Assembly: GCF_000143965.1 (NCBI RefSeq)
Contig: NC_014365.1
Location: 2,383,501-2,447,500, forward strand
Length of the DNA stretch: 64,000 nt
Direction: 5' to 3'
Source: Desulfarculus baarsii DSM 2075
GTDB lineage: Bacteria; Desulfobacterota; Desulfarculia; Desulfarculales; Desulfarculaceae
The notes below the pieces were generated by a model, which had not been told where the DNA came from, did no database searches, and was given only the letters and a program-made list of their open reading frames with translations. Every line of letters begins with the position of its first letter. Positions within the stretch are counted from its first letter, which is position 1. Below are positions 42,601 to 50,967 of this stretch, piece after piece. The position numbers were made by a program, and so were the translations under genes.

Positions 42601-44024
42601 CTGATCTGGCGCTGACTCCGGTCAAACGACACGCGCGCATCCTCATCGTCGAGGATGACGGCGATTCGGCCCTGTTTTTCAGTTCACTGATGAAAAGCGA
42701 AGGCTACGAGGCCGACATCTGCCCCGACGGCGAAACGGCCATGGCGCTTTTGGCCAACGGCGGCGACTACGACCTGATCCTGCTGGACCTGATCCTGCCC
42801 GGCCTCAGCGGCTGGGACGTGCTGGAGCGCATCAAGGGCGACGGCAAGCTGCGCTACGTGCCGGTGGTGGTGCTCTCGGCCCTGCACGAAAAAGAGGCCA
42901 CCCTGCGGGCCCTGGAGGTGGGGGCCGAGGACTACATGAGCAAGCCCGTGGACGTGGAGACCATGCTCAGCCGGGTGCGGGTGATGCTGCGCATCCGCAG
43001 TCTCTACGAAGACCTGCTCTCCGAGCGCATGGGCCGCCAGCAGGCCACCCTCACCCTGGAGATGCGCCGTTACCTGGCCAAGGTCATGGGCGGATCGCCC
43101 CAGGTGCTGGAGATGGCCGACATCCTCGACAACGTCGTCAGCACCGACACCACCGTCATGCTGGAGGGCGAATCGGGCACAGGCAAGAGCCTGCTGGCCG
43201 AAGTGATCCACAAGTTCAGCAAGCGGGCCGACAAGCCCTTCGTGGTGGTCAACTGCTCGGCCTATCCCGAGACGCTGCTCAGTTCCGAGCTGTTCGGCCA
43301 CGAGAAAGGCGCCTTCACCGGGGCCATCCGCCGCAAGGCTGGCCGCTTCGAGCTGGCCGACGGCGGAACCATCTTTCTGGATGAAATCGCCGAGATCAGC
43401 CCCCTGACCCAGTTGGCCTTGCTGCGCGTGATCCAGGACCGCCAGTTCGAGCGCGTGGGCGGCGAAAAGACGATCACCGCCAATGTGCGCATCGTCACGG
43501 CCACCAACAAATCCCTGCGCGAGCAGGTCGAAAAGGGCCTGTTCCGCGAGGACTTGTACTATCGCCTCAACGTGGTGCGCCTGGAGGTGCCGCCCCTGCG
43601 CCGCCGGCCCGAGGACATCCCCTTTTTGGCCAATTATTTTTTGCGCAGCCACGGCGAGAGGCTGGGTAAGCCGCTCTACGGCTTCGCGCGCGAGGCCCTG
43701 ACCCGGCTGATGGCCTACGCCTGGCCCGGCAACGTGCGCGAACTGCGCAACGTCCTCGAGCACGCCGTCTTGATGTGCCGCGGCGACGTCGTCGAACTGG
43801 AGCATCTGCCCGATCGCCTCGGCGACCCAGACGAGGCCCAAGGCCTGCCGCCATCGGGCCGCCTGCACGATCAGGAACGCGAGTTGATCGCCTGCACCCT
43901 GGAAAAATGCAATTGGAACAAATATCAGGCCGCCAAGCTGCTGGGCATCGCCCGCAGCACCCTCTACGGCAAGATGGCCCGCTACGGCATCGAGTCGCCC
44001 GAACAGGCCGACGCCATCAATTAA
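42597..44024 (+). CDS. NtrC-type sigma54 response regulator (receiver-AAA+-HTH)
   Basis: 475 residues. Receiver (about 14-130) with acidic VEDDGD, phospho-acceptor D64 (LILLDLILPG) and K in YMSKPVD. AAA+ with LEGESGTGKSLLA, GAFTGA (238-243) and TIFLDEIAEI, then Fis-type HTH (NKYQAAKLLGIARSTLYGKM). TTG start overlaps the small Cys protein, with CGGGAG before it. Activates sigma54 promoters after phosphorylation; no kinase is adjacent. Its target might be the consensus promoter at 48508, but nothing links them directly. Confidence 0.92.
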   Translation: MTDLALTPVKRHARILIVEDDGDSALFFSSLMKSEGYEADICPDGETAMALLANGGDYDLILLDLILPGLSGWDVLERIKGDGKLRYVPVVVLSALHEKEATLRALEVGAEDYMSKPVDVETMLSRVRVMLRIRSLYEDLLSERMGRQQATLTLEMRRYLAKVMGGSPQVLEMADILDNVVSTDTTVMLEGESGTGKSLLAEVIHKFSKRADKPFVVVNCSAYPETLLSSELFGHEKGAFTGAIRRKAGRFELADGGTIFLDEIAEISPLTQLALLRVIQDRQFERVGGEKTITANVRIVTATNKSLREQVEKGLFREDLYYRLNVVRLEVPPLRRRPEDIPFLANYFLRSHGERLGKPLYGFAREALTRLMAYAWPGNVRELRNVLEHAVLMCRGDVVELEHLPDRLGDPDEAQGLPPSGRLHDQERELIACTLEKCNWNKYQAAKLLGIARSTLYGKMARYGIESPEQADAIN

Positions 44025-44063
44025 GCCGCCTTTGCCGCCCGCGCCTTCGCATTTTCATCGCTA

Positions 44064-44092
44064 TTAGGTTAAGATATACCCTGTACTATAAG
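44064..44092 (+). promoter_or_regulatory. Possible promoter of the MreB-like gene
   Basis: TTAGGT (44064-44069), 17-base spacer, TATAAG (44087-44092) in an AT-richer stretch. The -10 fits well; the -35 is weak. Confidence 0.3.
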
Positions 44093-44117
44093 TAAAACTT
44101 ACGTGACGGGGAACCGA

Positions 44118-45152
44118 ATGCTTTCGTTGATAAGACATATCGTGGGCCAGCCCAACATCGCGGTGGACCTGGGCACGGCCAACACCCGCGTCTACGCCCC
44201 CGAATCCGACCGTTTCACCGAGGAGCCGTCCAAGGTCAGCCAGATCGACCGCCGACGCGCCGAGGTGATCGGTGACGAATATATCGCCTACCTCAACAGC
44301 AAGCTTTTTTTCGCGCCGCTGCGCGGCGGCGTGGTCGTCGACGTGGACAGGGCCGCCAACCTGTTGCGCCCGCTGGTCAAAAAAAGCAAAAGCGGCTTTC
44401 GCCAGCCGGTGACCCTGGCCTGCGCGCCCACCGACACCTCGGAAAAAGAGCGCGGCCTGCTGGCCAAGGCACTGCTCAACGCCGGGGCCTCGCGGGTGGC
44501 GATCATTCCCGAGGTCTGGGCGGCGGCCATGGGCGCGGGCCTGGACGTGCATGATCACGCGGCCCAGGCGCTCATCGACATCGGCCACGGCGTCAGCGAC
44601 TTGGCCGTCATCGCCGGCGGGCGCCTGATCGGCGCATCGGCCGTGCGCACGGCCTGCGGCGATCTGCAAAAGGCCGTGCGCCTGGCGGTGATCCAACGGC
44701 GCAAGGTCTACCTCTACGCCAGCGACGTGGAACGCCTGACCCACGAGTTGACCGCCCTCAGCGAACCCGGCCGGCCCGAGCGCAAGCTGATGTCCTTCAA
44801 CGGCATGGACATTATCAAGCGCCGCAAGGTGGCGGTGGAGCTGGGCAGCGACGAGATCGTGGCGGCCATGGAGCCGGTGGTCAATCGCATCATCAAAATG
44901 ATCCAACAGAGCCTGCGCGGGCTCGCGCCGGAGATCCGCCGCGACGTGACCGCCGCGGGCCTGTGCCTGACCGGCGGCGGGGCCTGCGTCAAGGGCATGG
45001 ACCGGCTGATCGCCCAGCGCACCGGCCTGACCGTGCGCGTGGCCGCCAACCCCATCCACTCGGTGATCAATGGGGCCGGCAAGGCCCTGGCCGCCTGGAA
45101 ACAACAACAAAACTGGTGGGATAACGTCGCCTGGCCCAGGCATCTGTCCTGA
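44118..45152 (+). CDS. Divergent MreB/actin-like ATPase
   Basis: 344 residues from ATG 44118 (GGGGAA before it; GTG 44103 is an alternative). Actin-fold motifs: NIAVDLGTANTRVY (phosphate 1), ALIDIGHGVSDLAVI (phosphate 2), GLCLTGGGACVKGMD (adenosine) and a C-terminal NPIHSVINGAGKAL like MreB. It has normal MreB length but altered blocks, for example RGGVVVDVDRAANLL where MreB has a conserved GVIAD-type segment. No mreC, mreD or rodA nearby, so it is likely a second actin-like protein rather than the main shape gene. Confidence 0.85.
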   Translation: MLSLIRHIVGQPNIAVDLGTANTRVYAPESDRFTEEPSKVSQIDRRRAEVIGDEYIAYLNSKLFFAPLRGGVVVDVDRAANLLRPLVKKSKSGFRQPVTLACAPTDTSEKERGLLAKALLNAGASRVAIIPEVWAAAMGAGLDVHDHAAQALIDIGHGVSDLAVIAGGRLIGASAVRTACGDLQKAVRLAVIQRRKVYLYASDVERLTHELTALSEPGRPERKLMSFNGMDIIKRRKVAVELGSDEIVAAMEPVVNRIIKMIQQSLRGLAPEIRRDVTAAGLCLTGGGACVKGMDRLIAQRTGLTVRVAANPIHSVINGAGKALAAWKQQQNWWDNVAWPRHLS

Positions 45153-45172
45153 CGCCCGGGCCAGGCGGTCTT

Positions 45173-47590
45173 TCATTCGGCCTTCTTGCCGGCATCGTCG
45201 TCCTTGCCCAACAGGCGGGCCAGGGCCAGCAGACGCTCCAACTCCTTGCGCACCAGGTAATTCACCGATCCACGCGGGTATTTGCCCGTCTTGCCGGGGC
45301 TGCCGGCGGGTTTGCCCGTGAACAGCTCCAGGGCCTGATCCACCGTCTCGACGGCGAAAACGTGGAAACGGCCCTCGTCCGCCGCCGCCACCACGTCGGG
45401 ATGCAGCATGAGGTTTTTCAGGTTGGCCGCCGGGATGACCACGCCCTGGCTGCCGCTGAGGCCCTGGGCCTGGCAGACGCGGAAAAAGCCTTCGATCTTT
45501 TGATTGACGCCGCCGATGGCCTGGACCTGGCCCAACTGGCTCACCGAACCGGTGACGGCCAGATCCTGACGCAGAGGCAGGCCCGCCAGCCGCGAAAGCA
45601 GGGCCAGGGTCTCGGCCAGGGACGCCGAATCGCCGTCGATCATCGAATAGCTCTGTTCGAAAACCAGGCTGGCCCGCAGGCTCAGGGGCATGTCGGCGGC
45701 GAAACGGCTACGCAGCAGGCCTTCCAGAATCAGCACGCCCTTGGTGTGGAACGGCCCGCTGAGCTTGCTTTCGCGGTCGAGGGCCACCACGCCCTCCCGG
45801 CCCAGGCCCACGGTGGCGGTGATGCGGCTGGGCTTGCCAAAGGCGTAGTCGCCGGTGCTGTAGACGGCCAGGCCGTTGATCTGGCCCACGGCCGCGCCCC
45901 CGGTCTCGACGTTGATGAAGCCGCGGGTGATGGCCTCTTGCAGGCGCTCGTCGATCATCGACGAACGCCGGCGGCGCGCGCTGACGGCGGCCGTGACGTC
46001 ATCGCCCATGACGTCGATGCGCCCGGCGGCGCGGGCCAGGTGGCCGGCCTCGACCAGCACGTCGTCGACCTCGGCCAGGCGCAAGGTCAGGCGCTCGCGG
46101 TCGCCGGCCAATTCGCTGGCCAGCTCGATCAGGCGGGCCACGGCCGTGCGATGCAGGGGCGGCAGGTTGCGCTGGCGGGCCAGGCGGCAGACCTGCGAGA
46201 TGAACTGGGCTTCTTCCTCGTCGGCCCAATCCATGTGCTCGGCCATCTCGGCCTTGATCTTGAAAAACTTGGCGAACTGGTTGTCGTGGACGTGGAGCAT
46301 CTGGAAGATCTCGGCCTCGCCAACCAGCACCACCTTCAGATCCAGGGGAATGGCCTCGGGCTGCAAGGAGCGGGTGACCATGTAGCCCAGTTGGTCCATG
46401 ACGTCCTCGATCAGCGCCTTGCGCTCGCGCAGGGCCCGCTTCAGGCCGTCCCAGGGCAGCCAATAGGCCAGCAACTCACGGATGGGCAGCACCAGATAAC
46501 CACCGTTGGCCTTGTGCAGGGCCCCGGGGGTGAGCATGGTGTAGTCGGTGACCAACGCGCCGAACTGGGCCTGGCGCTCGATGCGGCCAAAGAGGTTGGG
46601 ATAGGTGGGGTTGGTCTCCAGGATCACCGGCGCGCCCTGGGTCTCGGAGTTGTCGACGAAGACGTTGACGCGATACTCCATGGGCTCGCTGGGCGCGGCG
46701 GCCATGAAGGGGAGTTGGGGCTCGTCTTTTTTGATGAAGCGCTTGTAGTTGTCGACAACATCCTCGCGCACGCGCTCCAAGTAGACCAGCACGGCGCGCT
46801 GTTCGGCGTATTTGTCGAACAGCTCCTCGAACAGGTGGCCCACCGCGTGCAGCACCAACTCGCGATCCAGGTTGGCCATGGCCTCGCCCACGGTCTTTTC
46901 GTGGGCGGCCACCACCCGCAAGGCCTCGGCCACGCGCTGTTGGATGTAGTCGCTTTTGCGGCGCAGTTCCTCGCGCTGTTCGTCGCTCATCTCGCGGATG
47001 GTCTGCTCGGGCAGGGGCTCGCCGTCGTCGTCGGCCGGGGCGACCATGATGCCGCTGGGCTCGAAGCGCAACACGTAGCCCTGCTCGCGGGCGATCTTGT
47101 CCAGATCCTGAAAGGCCTCGGCGCGCAGGCGCTTGAACTGGGCGACGATCTCCTCGCGTTGGCGGTTGTATTCCTCGCCCTCAAAGATGGCCGGCAGCTT
47201 GGTCTGGGCGTTTTGCACCAGGGCTTCCATCTCCTTGGCGAAAACGCGGCCGCCGCCGGGCGGAAAGCTCAGGCAGCTAGGCTTTTCGGGCTGGCGGAAG
47301 TTGTGCACGTAGACCCAATCGGCCGGCACGGGCTTTTCGGCGGCGTATTTTTCCACGAAACTGCGCACCAGATAGGTCTTGCCCGTGCGCTGGGGCCCGG
47401 CCACGTAGACGTGGAAGTCCATGTCGCGGATGGCCAGGCCCAGTTCCAGGGCCTCCTTGGCGCGGCGTTGGCCCAGCACGTCGCTTACGCATTCCCGCGC
47501 GTCGTGGCTGGTTTCAAATGGCGCCCTGGCCGGGTCGAAGGTTCGTCTGAGCTGTTCGGGCCGGAGCTTCAGGGGAAAGGCGTCTTTCAT
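45173..47590 (-). CDS. Lon-family ATP-dependent protease (LonB/AAA_32-type)
   Basis: 805 residues from ATG at 47590, with GAGG upstream on the minus strand. N-terminal ATPase with GPQRTGKT (65-72), a long coiled insertion with many Glu/Arg (about 130-260), and a C-terminal Lon protease domain with dyad S655 (MIDGDSAS) and K698 (GGVNQKIEGFF). This variant lacks the LAN domain of classical Lon. Soluble; degrades unfolded or regulatory proteins. The 159-base gap before it (47591-47749) shows no clear feature. Confidence 0.9.
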   Translation of the reverse strand: MKDAFPLKLRPEQLRRTFDPARAPFETSHDARECVSDVLGQRRAKEALELGLAIRDMDFHVYVAGPQRTGKTYLVRSFVEKYAAEKPVPADWVYVHNFRQPEKPSCLSFPPGGGRVFAKEMEALVQNAQTKLPAIFEGEEYNRQREEIVAQFKRLRAEAFQDLDKIAREQGYVLRFEPSGIMVAPADDDGEPLPEQTIREMSDEQREELRRKSDYIQQRVAEALRVVAAHEKTVGEAMANLDRELVLHAVGHLFEELFDKYAEQRAVLVYLERVREDVVDNYKRFIKKDEPQLPFMAAAPSEPMEYRVNVFVDNSETQGAPVILETNPTYPNLFGRIERQAQFGALVTDYTMLTPGALHKANGGYLVLPIRELLAYWLPWDGLKRALRERKALIEDVMDQLGYMVTRSLQPEAIPLDLKVVLVGEAEIFQMLHVHDNQFAKFFKIKAEMAEHMDWADEEEAQFISQVCRLARQRNLPPLHRTAVARLIELASELAGDRERLTLRLAEVDDVLVEAGHLARAAGRIDVMGDDVTAAVSARRRRSSMIDERLQEAITRGFINVETGGAAVGQINGLAVYSTGDYAFGKPSRITATVGLGREGVVALDRESKLSGPFHTKGVLILEGLLRSRFAADMPLSLRASLVFEQSYSMIDGDSASLAETLALLSRLAGLPLRQDLAVTGSVSQLGQVQAIGGVNQKIEGFFRVCQAQGLSGSQGVVIPAANLKNLMLHPDVVAAADEGRFHVFAVETVDQALELFTGKPAGSPGKTGKYPRGSVNYLVRKELERLLALARLLGKDDDAGKKAE

Positions 47591-47749
47591 CGGGCAAACC
47601 TCGGGGCAAAATTGACGAAAAGGTCGTGGCGGGCGGGCCACTCGGAGCATTCCGCGCGTCGACGTCAACCGACGCATTGACTTAGGATAACACAGGGCAA
47701 GGCGAGGCGATCAATGACGGGATAAAAACAGCGCGGCGGAAAGCGGCGT

Positions 47750-48106
47750 TCAGGAGTTCAACCAACCGCGCTTGGCGGCGTAGCCGAAAAGGATGTTCTT
47801 GAGCGGGCCCAGATCGGCGGACTTGCGCACCATGGCCGGGCGGCCTTCCCTGGGCATGACGTCGCGCGGGCCCAGCAACACGAAATCGCAAACGCGGCCG
47901 CCGGCCATCTCGTCCAACTCGCGCGGCTGGCATACGCCCAGGCAGTCGGCGTCGCTGAGCAGCACGTCCACCGCCTCGCGGCGCATGGCCTGGGCGGCCT
48001 GGCTCAGGCTCTGGCAGACGCGCACGTCAAAGCCGGCGTCCTCAAGTTCCTCGCGGAGCAGCCAGGCCACGGCCCGGTCCGGCTCCACCAGCAAAATATT
48101 CATCAT
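47750..48106 (-). CDS. Small receiver-like protein, possibly degenerate
   Basis: 118 residues from ATG at 48106, with AAGGAG upstream. NILLVEPDRAVAWLL and VDVLLSDADCLG resemble a CheY receiver with the phospho-acceptor Asp kept. The first acidic pair is reduced to E-x-D, and the C-terminal Lys region (RKSADLGP) is displaced. It may work without normal phosphorylation. No output domain. Divergent from the small four-Cys protein at 48555, sharing the repeat-bearing gap. Confidence 0.7.
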   Translation of the reverse strand: MMNILLVEPDRAVAWLLREELEDAGFDVRVCQSLSQAAQAMRREAVDVLLSDADCLGVCQPRELDEMAGGRVCDFVLLGPRDVMPREGRPAMVRKSADLGPLKNILFGYAAKRGWLNS

Positions 48107-48264
48107 TGTTCCAGTCTCCTTGATTAGCCCGCGCATAACAGACCGACCTTGAAAACCCTGGTTGACAATGGATAGACTACTTCGGCCATAATTAAAGCAA
48201 CAAGAATGCCAACCAATTGGGGCTGTCATTTTAGGCGGATAGAATCAGGGCTGCGGCGGCCATG

Positions 48265-48381
48265 TCCGATTTTCGACGCAAAATCCCAGCGCTCAGAAGC
48301 AAATCAAGCCAACCCGCGCATATTCATTGAATAACCAGTTTTTGTCCGCTTTTCGACATATGTCGTATTTTCGACGTATGT
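48265..48381 (+). repeat. Iterated operator-like motifs in a 448-base gap
   Basis: GTCCGATTTTCGAC (48265), GTCCGCTTTTCGAC (48344) and GTCGTATTTTCGAC (48362) form three near-copies. The last two lie in an 18-base direct repeat TTTTCGACRTATGT, and CGACATATGTCG (48354-48365) is a perfect 12-bp palindrome. The cluster lies about 130-240 bases upstream of the sigma54 promoter at 48508, the normal distance for activator sites. The rest of the gap 48107-48554 has no gene. Confidence 0.6.
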
Positions 48382-48507
48382 GATCGGAGTTCACCCGCCA
48401 GAATCACCGCGCGCAATGCCGCCTTTCAATGACGCGACCGTGCTTGTTCTTTTTTTTACACAGCAATTCAAAGCATTATCAAAATCATGAGCGCAAAGTT
48501 CGGCGCA

Positions 48508-48523
48508 TGGCACGGTCGTTGCT
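48508..48523 (+). promoter_or_regulatory. Consensus sigma54 promoter
   Basis: TGGCAC-GGTCG-TTGCT matches TGGCAC-N5-TTGCW at every fixed base. The start of transcription would be near 48535, giving a 20-base leader that contains CGGAGA before ATG 48555. It rules out upstream ATG codons at 48429 and 48507 as starts on this transcript. Confidence 0.8.
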
Positions 48524-48554
48524 ATATCTGTGGGCGAACCGAAACGGAGAACTC

Positions 48555-48854
48555 ATGATGAAGCGCAGAAGAGTTGCTCGCAAGTCCGCTGGAAGTTTCG
48601 CTCCGCGCATCGACGTCGAAGAGTGGATGCAGAACAATCCCGAGCTTATGGTTCACTGCCCCAACCAGCCCGGCGGGCTGAAGTTGACCAAGGGCGCTTG
48701 CGCCAAGCGCCACGTCACGGCCAACGAACCCCGCTACGCCAATATCGGCGCGGAACCTTTTCATGTATTCGTCTTCAAGATGAACCTGGTGCCGTGCAAA
48801 AACTGCGAGATCGGGGCCCGCTTGGCCGCCGAACAAAAGACGCAAGTCGCATGA
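48555..48854 (+). CDS. Small four-Cys, sigma54-controlled protein of unknown function
   Basis: 99 residues from ATG 48555 (ATG 48558 is next). A basic N-terminus (MMKRRRVARK) could bind nucleic acid. Cys at C35, C49, C81 and C84 (HCPNQPGG, GACAKRH, CKNC) look like a treble-clef or zinc-ribbon site. No family recognised. It is monocistronic: a consensus sigma54 promoter precedes it and a strong terminator follows at 48921. Expression should depend on a sigma54 activator reading the repeats at 48265-48381. Confidence 0.7.
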   Translation: MMKRRRVARKSAGSFAPRIDVEEWMQNNPELMVHCPNQPGGLKLTKGACAKRHVTANEPRYANIGAEPFHVFVFKMNLVPCKNCEIGARLAAEQKTQVA

Positions 48855-48920
48855 AATTCTGAGCTTTGCCTGGGTTAGACCCCTCCCCTCGCTGCCCGGG
48901 CAAGACCTCCATCCCTCTCA

Positions 48921-48954
48921 GGGCGCTGGCGCTATCGGCCAGCGCCCGTTTTTT
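48921..48954 (+). terminator. Rho-independent terminator
   Basis: GGGCGCTGGC (48921-48930), loop GCTATCG, GCCAGCGCCC (48938-48947), then G and six T. A perfect 10-bp stem with T-run; ends the four-Cys gene transcript. Confidence 0.88.
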
Positions 48955-48965
48955 GCGCCCTGGGC

Positions 48966-48994
48966 TTGCCGCACGGGTCGTCTTTACGTAAAAT
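48966..48994 (+). promoter_or_regulatory. Sigma70-like promoter of the aconitase gene
   Basis: TTGCCG (48966-48971), 17-base spacer, TAAAAT (48989-48994), four of six and five of six consensus bases. It follows the terminator directly and gives a leader of about 45 bases. Confidence 0.6.
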
Positions 48995-49047
48995 GCCGCC
49001 ACCGCCTGTCGGCTATCGCTAACGCTTGCAAAAAGTCGGAGCTTCCC

Positions 49048-50967
49048 ATGGCCAAAACCCTGGCGCGCAAAATCATCGAAGAACACTTGGTGGAGGGCCG
49101 CTGCCAGCCCGGCGAGGAGATCGGCCTGCGCATCGACCAGACCCTGACCCAGGACGCCACCGGCACCCTGGCCGCCCTGGAGTTCGAGGCCCTGGGCCTG
49201 GAGCGCGTGCGCACCGAGGTCTCGGTGTCCTACGTCGATCACAACATCTTGCAGTCCGACTTCAAAAACCCCGACGACCACCGCTTTTTGCGCTCCATCG
49301 CCGCGCGCTACGGCCTGTGGTTCTCGCCGCCGGGCAACGGCATCTGTCACCAGCTGCACATGCTCAATTTCGGCCGGCCCGGCGCCACTCTCCTGGGCTC
49401 CGACTCCCACACGCCCCACGGCGGCGGCCTGGGCATGCTGGCCATGGGCGCGGGAGGCCTGGACGTGGCCGCGGCCATGGCTGGCCAGCCGTTTTTCCTC
49501 ACCTACCCCAAGGTCTTGGGCGTGCGCCTGAGCGGTAAACTGTCGCCGTGGGTGGGGGCCAAGGACGTGATTTTGGAGCTGCTGCGCCGGCTGTCGGTCA
49601 AGGGCGGGCTGGGCTATGTCGTCGAATACCACGGCCCCGGCGTGACGGGGCTTAGCGTATTGCAGCGGGCGGCCATCACCAACATGGGCGCGGAGTTGGG
49701 CGCGACCAGCAGCGTCTTCCCCAGCGACGAAAAGACCAAGGCCTTCCTGACCGCCCAGGGCCGGGCCGACGCCTGGCGCGAGATGAGCGCCGACGACGGC
49801 GCGGTCTACGACAAGCTCGAGGAGATCGACCTGGCCGCCCTGGAGCCCTTGGCCGCCTGCCCCTCCAGCCCCGACGCCGTGCGCCCCGTGCGCGAGTTGG
49901 CCGAGGTGGCCGTCGAGCAGGTCATTGTCGGCTCGTGCGGCGGTGGCAGCTACGAAGACCTGATGACCATCGCCATGGCCCTCAAGGGCAAGGCCCTGGC
50001 CCCCGGCCTGAACCTGTCGGTCAACCCCGGTTCGCGCCAGGCCCTGGCCCAGGTCACGGCCAACGGCGCGCTGTTGGACATGCTCGAGGCCGGCGTGCGC
50101 CTGCATCAGGCCGGCTGCCTGGGCTGCATCGGCATGAGCCAGGCCCCGGCCACTGGCGCGGCCAGCGTGCGAACCTTCCCGCGCAACTTCCCCGGCCGCT
50201 CGGGCACCAAGGACGACCGCGTCTATCTGACCGGCCCCGAAGTGGCCGCGGCCACGGCCCTGGCCGGTCACCTTGCCGATCCGCGCCAGGTCTTCGGCCC
50301 CCAGGAGCCGATCCCCCCCGCGCCGGCCGTGCGGCCCGAGGCCCTGGTCGCCCCGCCGGCCGACGGCGCGGGCGTCGCGATCGTCCGCGGGCCCAACATC
50401 GCGCCCTTTCCCCAGTTGCCACCGCTGGCCGACGACCTGGTCTGCACCGTGGCCCTGAAGGTCGGCGACAACATCACCACCGACCACATCATGCCCGCCG
50501 GCAGCAAAATCCTGCCCCTGCGCTCCAACGTGCCGGCCATCAGCCAGTTCGTGTTCAATGCCGTCGACCCCGACTTCCCGGCCAAGGCCCAGGCCTGCGC
50601 GCCGGCGGCGGTGGTGGGCGGCGACAACTACGGCCAGGGCTCTTCCCGCGAGCACGCCGCCCTAGCCCCGCGTTACCTGGGCGTGCAGGTCAAACTGGCC
50701 AAGAGCTTCGCCCGCATCCACAAGGCCAATTTGATCAACTTTGGCGTGCTGCCCCTGGTTTTCGCCGATCCGGCCGACTATGACAGGCTAGACGAAGGCC
50801 AGCGCATCGAGCTGCGGGGCGTCAAGCGGGCCCTGCTGGAGGGCGCTGAAAACCTCACCGCCCTGGTCGACGGCCAGCCCGTGGAGCTTCGCCTGGAGGC
50901 CTCGCCCCGCGATCGCCAGATCCTGGCCGCCGGCGGCCGACTCAATCACATCAAAAACGCCCTCTAA
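49048..50967 (+). CDS. Aconitate hydratase
   Basis: 639 residues, the length of the short bacterial/archaeal-type aconitase rather than AcnA or AcnB. GSDSHTPHGGGLGMLAMGAGG, Fe-S ligands C297 (GSCGGGSYED) and C357/C360 (GCLGCIGM), then the swivel domain with DNITTDHIMPAG and GGDNYGQGSSREHAAL. Converts citrate and isocitrate through cis-aconitate with a 4Fe-4S cluster. Single gene with own promoter; last base codons overlap the opposite glycosyltransferase gene by four bases (CTAA). Confidence 0.93.
   Translation: MAKTLARKIIEEHLVEGRCQPGEEIGLRIDQTLTQDATGTLAALEFEALGLERVRTEVSVSYVDHNILQSDFKNPDDHRFLRSIAARYGLWFSPPGNGICHQLHMLNFGRPGATLLGSDSHTPHGGGLGMLAMGAGGLDVAAAMAGQPFFLTYPKVLGVRLSGKLSPWVGAKDVILELLRRLSVKGGLGYVVEYHGPGVTGLSVLQRAAITNMGAELGATSSVFPSDEKTKAFLTAQGRADAWREMSADDGAVYDKLEEIDLAALEPLAACPSSPDAVRPVRELAEVAVEQVIVGSCGGGSYEDLMTIAMALKGKALAPGLNLSVNPGSRQALAQVTANGALLDMLEAGVRLHQAGCLGCIGMSQAPATGAASVRTFPRNFPGRSGTKDDRVYLTGPEVAAATALAGHLADPRQVFGPQEPIPPAPAVRPEALVAPPADGAGVAIVRGPNIAPFPQLPPLADDLVCTVALKVGDNITTDHIMPAGSKILPLRSNVPAISQFVFNAVDPDFPAKAQACAPAAVVGGDNYGQGSSREHAALAPRYLGVQVKLAKSFARIHKANLINFGVLPLVFADPADYDRLDEGQRIELRGVKRALLEGAENLTALVDGQPVELRLEASPRDRQILAAGGRLNHIKNAL

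Noticed and set aside
45362-47680. Long plus-strand frame opposite the Lon-family gene
   Set aside because: Shadow frame; product has no motif while the minus strand has an intact ATPase and Ser-Lys dyad.
48265-48381. Repeats as a CRISPR array
   Set aside because: Units are about 14 bases, imperfect, unevenly spaced, without spacers of constant length or cas genes.
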